Shown: positions 1-7,651 of the stretch, piece after piece
Layout of the letters: every line of letters begins with the position of its first letter
How positions within the stretch are numbered: position 1 is the stretch's first letter
Assembly (NCBI RefSeq): GCF_014698835.1
Contig: NZ_JACJTU010000049.1
Span: 1-49,519 of the forward strand
Source of the DNA: Nostoc paludosum FACHB-159
GTDB lineage: Bacteria; Cyanobacteriota; Cyanobacteriia; Cyanobacteriales; Nostocaceae
Length of the DNA stretch: 49,519 nucleotides
Direction of reading: 5' to 3'
Notes under the pieces: model-generated
The model's database searches: none
Told to the model about the DNA's origin: nothing
What the model saw: the letters and a program-made list of their open reading frames with translations, nothing else
Program-made: the position numbers and the translations under genes

Positions 1-60
1 GGATTCAATCATCTAATTGCCGCAATGAATCAATTTAAACCTTGTTATGCTTCTGGATAA
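1..60 (+). CDS. possible C-terminal end of a truncated gene
   Basis: Frame 1 is open from the window edge to a TAA at 58-60 and would encode a 19-residue tail ending FKPCYASG. The reading frame enters from outside the window, so this may be the 3' end of a plus-strand gene. Nineteen codons are too few to name a family, and an open stretch of this length could occur by chance. Confidence 0.3.
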   Translation, partial: GFNHLIAAMNQFKPCYASG

Positions 61-696
61 TTTAGCCTCTTTACTACTTGCTTATTCCGGAAAGTGACAG
101 AAGAGGGATAGTTGTTTAATATCCTAACTTCTAACCCCAAAAAATCGGAAATTTCTGTGCTATCTTCATTCTATAAATTGACGATCTGTTTTGATATTTT
201 ACAGAATATAAAGTAACTCTAATAAATAAATTACTAAGGTTATAATCACCTAAAATTCCTTGTTTATAGAGCTAATTTCAAAAATAAAAGAAGAATACTA
301 TATATAAATTTTTTAGTTAAGAATAACTATAAATGCTCGAAGATTTAGACTTGAATTATTCACAAATGTCACAATATAGTCATACGAAAGTCAAGCCAGC
401 TTCACACGAATTTCTCTCTTAAGAGCTAGGCTAAAAAATAAATTATTTAGTATGCTAACAGTTAGAGTAACTAATATTAAGTTAATCCACTAAAAATCGA
501 TCGCAACGATTTTTTGGAAAATGCAAGTCTGGCAACAAACCCTACCCTTCAGGGAATGGGTGAAGTTCGTTCTAATAATTAAGTACCGACTAAAAGTAGG
601 CGAACGCTAATGCAGTTGCCTGGTTTTGGCTGACTTTAGTAAGACTAATAAGATACCACTATATCTGTCTACTTTCCCTTTCCCCTGATTGTCGAT
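61..696. other. AT-rich intergenic region, no gene seen
   Basis: No coding frame of useful length is visible. The DNA is AT-rich, with a short perfect palindrome CTCTTAAGAG at 416-425. The last 150 bases are less AT-rich and presumably carry the promoter and 5' UTR of the efflux adaptor gene, but I could not pick a convincing -35/-10 pair. The start codon at 697 has no strong Shine-Dalgarno sequence. Confidence 0.5.
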
Positions 697-2091
697 ATGC
701 GTTGTTTAATTTCAGTTCAAACGACAAAACCTTTATCTTCAGTTGCTCAAAGCATTCCTCGTTTTTATGGCTTGATTTCAAGAGGACGGTTATGGCTACT
801 GGTGCTGGGTTTGACCTACTTGTGTGCTAGTTGTAGTGCCACTGACGCTCAATCAAGTGGCAAACAAGCAGGTAAAAAGCGAGCTGTGCCAGTGGTGGTT
901 GCCACTGCAACTCAAAAGACTATTCCAGTACAGCTATCGGCTACGGGAACAGTAGAAGCATATTCTACAGTATCTGTCAAGTCCCAAGTAGGTGGGCAAC
1001 TGACTGGAGTTTATTTTCAGCAAGGACAGAATGTGAACAAAGGAGACTTGTTATTTAAAATTGATTCGCGTTCTTTGGAAGCAGCGCTAATGCAAGCTAA
1101 TGCTGCTAAAGCCAAAGATTTGGCCCAGGTAAAACAGGCACAGGCAAATGTGGTAAAAGCGATCGCCCAAGTCAACCAAGCAAAAGCGAATGTAGCCAAG
1201 GATGTTGCTCAAGCGACAAACGCAGATGTCCAGGCGAAAAGATACAACAGCTTACTAAAGGAAGGGGCAATTAGCAAAGAACAAGCGGATCAGTTCCAGA
1301 CAACAGCTGATGCTCAGCGGGCAACAGTGAATGCAGATCGAAATGGAGTAGCAGATGCCACAGCAGCCGTAGCCGCAGCCCAAGCAGATGTGCAAAATGC
1401 CAAAGCGGCAGTAGCAGCAGATGAAGCGGCGATCGCTAATGCCAAAATTCAGCTTTCCTATAGTTCCATCTACTCACCAATTACCGGACGCACAGGTAGT
1501 TTGAAGCTCAATCAAGGCAACTTGGTAGAAGCCAACGCCACCGATCCATTAATTACCATCAGCCAAATCCGGCCGATTTACGTTACTTTTTCCATCCCTC
1601 AAAGGTTGCTGCCAGATTTGAAGAAGTACAGTGCTAACGGCAAATTAGAAGTCAGTGCCATACCTCCAAAAGACACAGGGCATCCGATACAGGGTGAACT
1701 CACCTTTGTTGATAGCGGACTCAATACCCAAACAGGCACAATTCAACTTAAAGCCACCTTTAGCAACACAGATGAACGACTAGTTCCGGGGCAATTTGTC
1801 AACGTAGTACTTAAGCTAACCGAAGAACCCAATGTCATCACCGTGCCTTCCCAAGCAGTCCAAAGCGGGCAGCAAGGGCAATTTGTATTTGTAGTCAAAC
1901 CTGATAAAACAGCCCAAATGCGTCCAGTTACCGTAGGCGACACCATTGGCAAGGAAACCGCAATCAAACAAGGGTTGCAACCAGGCGAGCAAATCGTCAC
2001 CGATGGACAATTCAATCTAGTACCTGGGGCCACAGTGCAGGTGAAACCGGGAGTAGGAGGCAAAGGGGCAGGGGGAGCAGGGGGAGAATAA
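697..2091 (+). CDS. RND efflux periplasmic adaptor (HlyD/AcrA family)
   Basis: This is a 464-residue membrane fusion protein that would link the inner-membrane pump encoded just downstream to an outer-membrane channel. A hydrophobic segment at about 32-46 ends in LCASC, so it may be a lipoprotein anchored at Cys46. The biotinyl-lipoyl half motifs lie near 99-122 (GQLTGVYFQQGQNVNKGD) and 262-285 (YSPITGRTGSLKLNQGNL), separated by a long Ala/Gln/Lys-rich coiled coil at about 125-250. The beta-barrel and membrane-proximal domains follow. The last dozen residues (Gly, Lys, Ala) are encoded by the GGGGCAGGGGGAGC-type repeat found between genes elsewhere in the window. The pump gene starts 85 bases downstream in the same direction, so an operon is likely. 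The family is clear; the substrate cannot be predicted. Confidence 0.93.
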   Translation: MRCLISVQTTKPLSSVAQSIPRFYGLISRGRLWLLVLGLTYLCASCSATDAQSSGKQAGKKRAVPVVVATATQKTIPVQLSATGTVEAYSTVSVKSQVGGQLTGVYFQQGQNVNKGDLLFKIDSRSLEAALMQANAAKAKDLAQVKQAQANVVKAIAQVNQAKANVAKDVAQATNADVQAKRYNSLLKEGAISKEQADQFQTTADAQRATVNADRNGVADATAAVAAAQADVQNAKAAVAADEAAIANAKIQLSYSSIYSPITGRTGSLKLNQGNLVEANATDPLITISQIRPIYVTFSIPQRLLPDLKKYSANGKLEVSAIPPKDTGHPIQGELTFVDSGLNTQTGTIQLKATFSNTDERLVPGQFVNVVLKLTEEPNVITVPSQAVQSGQQGQFVFVVKPDKTAQMRPVTVGDTIGKETAIKQGLQPGEQIVTDGQFNLVPGATVQVKPGVGGKGAGGAGGE

Positions 2092-2125
2092 CAGACCCGA
2101 TGAATCGCGTCTCTACTCTTAACTG

Positions 2126-2175
2126 CTCACTCCTAACTCCTAACTCCTCATTCCTAACTCCTAACTCCTAACTCA
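2126..2175 (+). repeat. short tandem heptad repeat (CTCCTAA type)
   Basis: The spacer between the adaptor and pump genes is made almost entirely of the 7-base unit CTCCTAA, with one or two divergent units. It runs up to the pump start codon, leaving no room for an ordinary ribosome binding site. Such heptad repeats are typical of heterocystous cyanobacteria. Confidence 0.85.
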
Positions 2176-2176
2176 G

Positions 2177-5100
2177 ATGAACATTTCCCAGCTATTCATC
2201 CGGCGTCCAATCATGACAACCCTAGTAATGGTTGGCATCTTAATATTTGGGTTAATGAGTTACCAACAGCTACCTGTTAGTGACTTGCCCAACGTGGATT
2301 ATCCGACACTCCAGGTAACGGCTAACCTGCCTGGAGCGAGTCCAGAAACGATGGCTTCTTCGGTTGCAACTCCTTTAGAGCAGCAGTTTTCTAGCATCGC
2401 CGGATTGAGTTCAATGAACTCTACTAGCTCTTTAGGTAGCGCACAAATTACACTGCAATTTGACCTCAATCGAGATATTGACGGGGCAGCACAGGATGTA
2501 CAGTCTGCTATTTCTAAAGCAGCGAGGCAACTGCCGACTAATATGCCTAATCCCCCTTCTTTCCGCAAGGTAAACCCGGCAGATCAACCAGTCCTGTACA
2601 TCTCTTTAAATTCATCTATTTTGCCGCTTTCAACTGTAGATAAGTACGCCGAAACGCTGTTGGCACAACGTCTGTCAATGGTGGATGGGGTGGCGCAAGT
2701 GCAGGTATACGGTTCGCAAAAGTATGCAGTACGCATTCAGCTCGATCCCGAATCATTGAGTGCAAAAGGTATAGGAATCGATGAAGTAGCTGATGCGATC
2801 GCTAACGGAAATGTTAACCTACCAACCGGCACACTTTACGGGCAGGAACAGAACTATACAATTCAAGCAAACGGTCAACTCAACGATGCCGCCAACTATC
2901 GCTCCCTAGTTGTAACTTATCAAAACGGCGCACCTGTGCACTTAGGCGAACTCGGTCAAGTGCTGGACAGCGTGGAAAATGACAAGATTGCCAGTTGGTA
3001 TTTTCCTACGAAGCAGGGTAATAAAGAGCAAGGAGTAAGTGATAAATCTTCAATCCAAAATCCAAAATCCAAAGTCCAAAATTCTGGCGTGCGGGCGATC
3101 GTTTTGGCAATTCAACGCCAACCGGGAACTAATACCGTCGAGGTAGTGGATGCAATCAAAAAACTGCTACCCAGCTTCCAAAAACAGATTCCGGCCGCTG
3201 TGAACATGAATATTCTCTACGATCGCTCTCAATCAATTCGCGAATCTGTAGATGATGTACAATTCACGCTGTTACTCACCATCGCTTTGGTAGTACTAGT
3301 AATCTTTCTGTTTCTTCGCAACATCTCGGCCACAGTCATTCCCAGTTTGGCAGTACCGCTATCAATCGTAGCGACCTTTGCAGTTATGCTGGTGCTGGGC
3401 TTTTCACTCGATAACTTGTCGCTGATGGCATTAACTTTATCAGTGGGTTTCGTGGTGGATGATGCCGTAGTCATGCTAGAAAATATTGTCCGCCACATGG
3501 AAATGGGTGAGAGCCGCATGGAAGCAGCTTTGAATGGTTCTAGAGAAATTGGTTTCACAATTTTATCAATGACCATTTCCTTGGTAGCAGTATTTATCCC
3601 TGTGCTGTTCATGGAAGGCATTTTAGGGCGACTGTTCCGTGAGTTTGCCATTACCATCAGTGTTGCCATCTTAGTTTCTGGCGCCATTTCCCTAAGCTTA
3701 ACGCCAATGCTGTGTTCCAGATTCTTGCGTCCACCTCATCATCAGGGAGCAGGGGAGCAGGGGAGCAGAGGAGCAGGGGAGGCAGAGGAGGCAGAGGAGG
3801 AAGAAATGCCTAATCCCCAGTCCCCAGTCCCCAGTCCCCAGTCCCCAGTTCCCAATTTCCAGACTCGTCTTTACAATATTTCGGAAAGCTTCTTTGATTT
3901 GTTGTTGCGGGGATACGATTGGAGTTTGAAGATATCGCTGAAGTATCACCGGACAACAATGGTGATTTCGGCAGCGATTCTTGTAGCGACGGTCTATCTA
4001 TTTATAGTTGTGCCTAAGGGATTTGTTCCCAACGCTGATGTGGGACAAATTACTGCAAGTACTCAAGCATCAGAAGATATCTCCTTTGATGAAATGGTAA
4101 AACATCAACAGGCTGTAGCTGCGATCGCTTACCGCGATCCTAATATTGATTCCATTAACTCCAGTGTCGGGGCTGGCGGCCCAAATGCCTCTGCTAATAG
4201 CGGACGACTTTTAATTGAACTCAAGCCCCGCCATGAGCGCCGTCTTAGTGCTGATGAAATAGTCGAAGAACTGCGACCAAAGTTGTCAGCTGTGCCTGGA
4301 ATTAAAGTTTTCTTGCAAAATCCGCCTGCCATCAATATTGGCGGACAACAGACAAAAGCGCAGTATCAATTTACTCTCCAAAGTCCCAATATTCAAGAGC
4401 TTTACCAGTACGCTCCACTTCTAGAAAATCAACTCCGCAACTTGTCAGAATTACAAGATGTCAACAGTGACCTCCAAGTCAAAAATCCCCAAGTCAAAGT
4501 AGACATCAACCGCGACCAAGCCTCAGCTCTCGGTTTGACTGCCAATCAAATCGAAACTGCCCTGAGTAATGCCTATGGTACCCGCCAAGTCTCTACCATC
4601 TACGCCTCCGATAGCCAGTATCAAGTGATTATGGGTGTGGAACCAAAATATCAACAAAATTCCCAAGCCCTAGATTTGCTCTCGATTCGTGCCCCCAATG
4701 GACAACTCGTACCTCTAAATGCTGTAGCAACTTTGACCAAGGATGTAGGGCCGCTGACCATTAACCACAAAGGGCAGTTAGCCTCTGTGACCTTCTCTTT
4801 TAATCTCAAACCGGGAATATCACTAAGTAACGTCACTCCTAAAATTGAGCAACTCGCCCGTCAAACGCTACCAGCAACTATTAGTACAGGGTTTCAGGGT
4901 TCAGCGCAGGCGTTCCAGTCTTCAATTCAGGGTTTGGGAATGCTACTGCTGGTTGCCATTTTCGTAATTTATATTGTCTTGGGAATTCTCTACGAGAACT
5001 TCATTCACCCACTGACGATTCTTTCTAGCTTACCCTCCGCTGGGTTTGGGGCACTGCTGACTTTGTTACTGTTTAAAGTTGACTTGAATATTTATGCCTT

Positions 5101-5449
5101 CGTGGGCATTATTTTGCTGGTTGGCATCGTCAAGAAAAATGGGATCATGATGGTTGACTTTGCGATCGCAGCCCGTCAAGAAGGCAAAACTCCCTACGAT
5201 GCTATTTATCAAGCCTGCTTAGTGAGATTCCGCCCAATCATGATGACCACAATGGCAGCACTGATGGGCACATTACCCATCGCCCTTGGATTTGGAGCCG
5301 GAGCAGATACACGCCGTCCCCTTGGTTTAGCAGTAGTTGGCGGGTTACTATTCTCGCAATTTCTGACACTTTATTTAACGCCAGTTTTTTACACATATAT
5401 GGAGTCGTGGCAAACAAAGTTCCAAAAGCACAACTGGCAAAAACATTAA
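2177..5449 (+). CDS. RND multidrug efflux pump, HAE1/AcrB family
   Basis: This 1090-residue inner-membrane proton antiporter exports drugs or hydrophobic compounds together with the upstream adaptor. The N-terminus (NISQLFIRRPIMTTLVMVGI) and first transmembrane helix are typical. The proton-relay acidic pair lies in GFVVDDAVVMLEN (Asp428, Asp429), and the partner lysine is in GIVKKNG (Lys986/987). Both six-helix halves and both periplasmic loops are present. The gene carries two in-frame low-complexity inserts, at about residues 276-303 and 523-561, whose DNA matches repeats normally found between genes. The first sits after ASWY in the porter region and the second in the loop between TM6 and TM7. 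No frame is lost and all core motifs are intact, so it is probably functional. No TolC-type channel gene is in the window. Confidence 0.95.
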   Translation: MNISQLFIRRPIMTTLVMVGILIFGLMSYQQLPVSDLPNVDYPTLQVTANLPGASPETMASSVATPLEQQFSSIAGLSSMNSTSSLGSAQITLQFDLNRDIDGAAQDVQSAISKAARQLPTNMPNPPSFRKVNPADQPVLYISLNSSILPLSTVDKYAETLLAQRLSMVDGVAQVQVYGSQKYAVRIQLDPESLSAKGIGIDEVADAIANGNVNLPTGTLYGQEQNYTIQANGQLNDAANYRSLVVTYQNGAPVHLGELGQVLDSVENDKIASWYFPTKQGNKEQGVSDKSSIQNPKSKVQNSGVRAIVLAIQRQPGTNTVEVVDAIKKLLPSFQKQIPAAVNMNILYDRSQSIRESVDDVQFTLLLTIALVVLVIFLFLRNISATVIPSLAVPLSIVATFAVMLVLGFSLDNLSLMALTLSVGFVVDDAVVMLENIVRHMEMGESRMEAALNGSREIGFTILSMTISLVAVFIPVLFMEGILGRLFREFAITISVAILVSGAISLSLTPMLCSRFLRPPHHQGAGEQGSRGAGEAEEAEEEEMPNPQSPVPSPQSPVPNFQTRLYNISESFFDLLLRGYDWSLKISLKYHRTTMVISAAILVATVYLFIVVPKGFVPNADVGQITASTQASEDISFDEMVKHQQAVAAIAYRDPNIDSINSSVGAGGPNASANSGRLLIELKPRHERRLSADEIVEELRPKLSAVPGIKVFLQNPPAINIGGQQTKAQYQFTLQSPNIQELYQYAPLLENQLRNLSELQDVNSDLQVKNPQVKVDINRDQASALGLTANQIETALSNAYGTRQVSTIYASDSQYQVIMGVEPKYQQNSQALDLLSIRAPNGQLVPLNAVATLTKDVGPLTINHKGQLASVTFSFNLKPGISLSNVTPKIEQLARQTLPATISTGFQGSAQAFQSSIQGLGMLLLVAIFVIYIVLGILYENFIHPLTILSSLPSAGFGALLTLLLFKVDLNIYAFVGIILLVGIVKKNGIMMVDFAIAARQEGKTPYDAIYQACLVRFRPIMMTTMAALMGTLPIALGFGAGADTRRPLGLAVVGGLLFSQFLTLYLTPVFYTYMESWQTKFQKHNWQKH
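3004..3085 (+). repeat. heptad-type repeat inside the RND pump gene
   Basis: The segment contains repeated CAAAATC-like heptads that are translated in frame as a polar stretch (residues about 276-303) in a place where related pumps run directly from ASWYN into RAIVLAI. The same repeat type occurs between genes in this window and in related genomes. Confidence 0.75.
3743..3859 (+). repeat. G-rich and CCCCAGT repeats inside the RND pump gene
   Basis: A GGGGAGCA run is followed by GGCAGA units and then five CCCCAGT-type heptads. All are translated in frame into a Gly/Glu-rich then Pro/Ser/Gln-rich linker (residues about 523-561). The linker lies in the cytoplasmic loop after the first six transmembrane helices, where extra length should be tolerated. 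Confidence 0.8.
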
Positions 5450-5638
5450 GGGACTTACAAAAATTGAAGGAGGCAGGAGGCAGAAGGTTTTTTTCTTCCA
5501 TACCATAATTGGAATTGGGGTAAAAAGCGCTTGACCGACAGAGCTCTGGTTGGCTGAAACTCCTATAGGACTTATGCAAAACACCTCTAAAACTCTTATT
5601 CCTCTGTGACCTCTGTGCCTGGAGTGGTTCGATTTTTC

Positions 5639-5832
5639 ATACCAATTCTCTATAAACTTGCACTAAATAATTTAATCTCTCTTCTTGCTCTTTACTTGGC
5701 GTACTTCTCTAACGAGACGCTGCGCGTTGGCGGAAGCCTGACGTAGAGAAGGCGTACTTGGCGGTAGCCTGCGGCAAGCCGCTGCGCGTCTAAGTTTTAA
5801 AAATAAAGTGCATCTTCACGGAGAATTGGTAT
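5639..5832. mobile_element. MITE-like element with 12-bp perfect terminal inverted repeats
   Basis: The ends are ATACCAATTCTC (5639-5650) and GAGAATTGGTAT (5821-5832). The similarity of the two arms continues inward, sharing TGCACT followed by an AT-rich stretch. The element is 194 bases long and has no coding capacity. Its interior carries a GC-rich repeat (TAGCCTGCGGCAAGCCGC near 5766) that also occurs near 28813. Non-autonomous elements of this type are abundant in Nostoc-like genomes. Confidence 0.7.
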
Positions 5833-5921
5833 CAGAACTTGTGCTGAAGTTTAGCAGCAAAATCTTCTTAACCCGAACTGAGGTTAAAATAGCGATAGAA
5901 AAAGAGTAATTTATACCCCCC

Positions 5922-5956
5922 AAAACAAAAAAGGGATAAGCCTAAAAGCTTATCCC
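5922..5956 (-). terminator. rho-independent terminator of ahcY
   Basis: A perfect 9-bp stem (GGGATAAGC at 5933-5941, GCTTATCCC at 5948-5956) has a 6-base loop. Read on the minus strand it is followed by TTTTTTGTTTT. It lies 25 bases after the ahcY stop codon. Confidence 0.85.
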
Positions 5957-5981
5957 CAAAAAATCAGTTAATCAATTAACA

Positions 5982-7259
5982 TCAAGTTCCACTAGTCCAA
6001 GAGTTGATGTACTCAATTTGGTCAGGTGTTAGGCTATCAATGGTAATTCCTAATGCCTGCAATTTGAGTCGAGCAATTTCTTGGTCTACTTCAGTAGGAA
6101 TGGAATGTAAACCAGGTTCCAACTTACCTTTATTCTTCACGAGGTATTCAACAGCTAAAGCCTGGTTGGCAAAGCTCATATCCATCACTGCGCTGGGGTG
6201 GCCTTCGGCAGCAGCGAGGTTAATCAAGCGTCCTTGACCGAGAACAACGACTGATTTGCCGCTGGTTAATTTATACTCTTCGGTGAAGGGACGGACTTCT
6301 TTGATTTCCTTAGCTTGACTAGCCAAATATTTCAGGTCAAGTTCAATATCAAAGTGACCGGAGTTACAAACGATCGCACCGTCTTTCATCGCATCGAAAT
6401 GTTCGCCACGAATCACGTGTTTGTTACCGGTGACTGTGATAAACAGATCGCCAACTTGAGCGGCTTCTGCCATTGGTAGGACGCGGAAACCATCCATCAC
6501 GGCTTCAATTGCTTTGATGGGGTCAATTTCGGTAACAACTACATTACCACCCAAACCACGGGCGCGGAGTGCTGTACCTTTACCGCACCAGCCATAACCA
6601 ACAACAACGATGGTTTTACCAGCTAGGAGAATGTTTGTAGCGCGGATGATGCCGTCAAGGGTCGATTGACCAGTACCATAGCGGTTATCAAAGAAGTGCT
6701 TGGTGTCAGCATCGTTAACATTCACTGCGGGGAAGGTGAGAACGCCATCTTTGAACATGGCTCTCAGGCGGACAATTCCCGTTGTGGTTTCTTCGGTGGT
6801 GCCAATCAAATCAGCGATTTGGTGTTGGCGTTCTTGAATTAATGTAGCAACCACGTCGCTACCATCATCAATAATGATGTTGGGGCGGTGATCTAAAGCG
6901 ATTTGAACGTGGCGGTTATAAGTTGCGTTATCTTCGCCTTTTTGGGCAAATACAGGAATTTCATGATCGACAACGAGGCTAGCAGCTACGTCATCTTGTG
7001 TTGATAAGGGATTGCTAGCAATTAGCAGTGCGTCTGCACCACCGGCTTTGAGAGCGATCGCCAAATGTGCTGTCTCGGTTGTAATGTGGGCGCAAGCCAC
7101 AAGGCGTAACCCAGCAAAGGGTTTTTCTTGAGCAAAGCGATCGCGGATTTGCCGTAAAACTGGCATTTCGCGTCCAGCCCATTCAATGCGCTGTCTTCCC
7201 AAGGCAGCTAGGCCGAGGTCTTTAACCTCGTGCTTTAATCGGGGAGAAGTTGCGGTCAT
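5982..7259 (-). CDS. ahcY: adenosylhomocysteinase (S-adenosyl-L-homocysteine hydrolase)
   Basis: This cytoplasmic enzyme hydrolyses S-adenosylhomocysteine to adenosine and homocysteine, clearing the by-product of methyltransferases in the activated methyl cycle. The 425-residue length suits the bacterial family. The substrate-binding segment THITTETA/AHITTETA is near the N-terminus, the active-site region DDGSDVVATL is central, and the NAD-binding motif VVGYGWCGKG and NSGHFDIE follow. I chose ATG at 7259 rather than the TTG one codon earlier because GAGGT lies about nine bases upstream. A strong terminator follows, and the gene is transcribed divergently from the channel gene, so it is most likely a single-gene unit. 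Confidence 0.96.
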   Translation of the reverse strand: MTATSPRLKHEVKDLGLAALGRQRIEWAGREMPVLRQIRDRFAQEKPFAGLRLVACAHITTETAHLAIALKAGGADALLIASNPLSTQDDVAASLVVDHEIPVFAQKGEDNATYNRHVQIALDHRPNIIIDDGSDVVATLIQERQHQIADLIGTTEETTTGIVRLRAMFKDGVLTFPAVNVNDADTKHFFDNRYGTGQSTLDGIIRATNILLAGKTIVVVGYGWCGKGTALRARGLGGNVVVTEIDPIKAIEAVMDGFRVLPMAEAAQVGDLFITVTGNKHVIRGEHFDAMKDGAIVCNSGHFDIELDLKYLASQAKEIKEVRPFTEEYKLTSGKSVVVLGQGRLINLAAAEGHPSAVMDMSFANQALAVEYLVKNKGKLEPGLHSIPTEVDQEIARLKLQALGITIDSLTPDQIEYINSWTSGT

Positions 7260-7651
7260 CAAAAGTTACCTCAAAAATGTGAAAAAGTTACGTAAAATTT
7301 ACGCACTCTACTAGGTTATTCTACGACAGGTAATTTTCGCTTGAAAGAAAGCAAATTACTAGTCAAGAGTCCTCAAAACTAGCTTGACGTTTGATTAGCC
7401 TAATGTCAACTTCATCGCCAGCTTTTTCCTTTTTGTTTTATCTTTGGTAAGAGTAAGACTATTCTTAGCTTTGATTGCCCATTATCAGTACAATGTCATC
7501 TGTCTAAAGACGGATTATTATCAAAAAAACACCAAAAATTCATCATTTGCAGGGAAATACTTAACTTTAGATAGGCACATTTACTCAGATTTATTGAGCA
7601 GGATGGTTATGAAATTAGTCAATGGTAAATTTTACTCAAGGAGGTGTTTGA
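7260..7651. other. divergent intergenic region between ahcY and mscS-type gene
   Basis: The region should hold both promoters. A plus-strand open frame from 7444 to 7707 overlaps the channel gene start and shows no domain-like composition, so I do not treat it as a gene. AAGGAGG at 7638-7644 is the ribosome binding site for the channel. Confidence 0.5.

Larger units (their letters stand above)
5450..5981. other. intergenic region with a MITE-like element and terminator
   Basis: No gene is seen between the pump and the convergent ahcY gene. The region holds a GGAGGCA repeat near 5468, a MITE-like element at 5639-5832 and the ahcY terminator at 5922-5956. A partial copy of a second repeat family (GGACTTATGCAAAA) lies near 5569. 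Confidence 0.7.
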
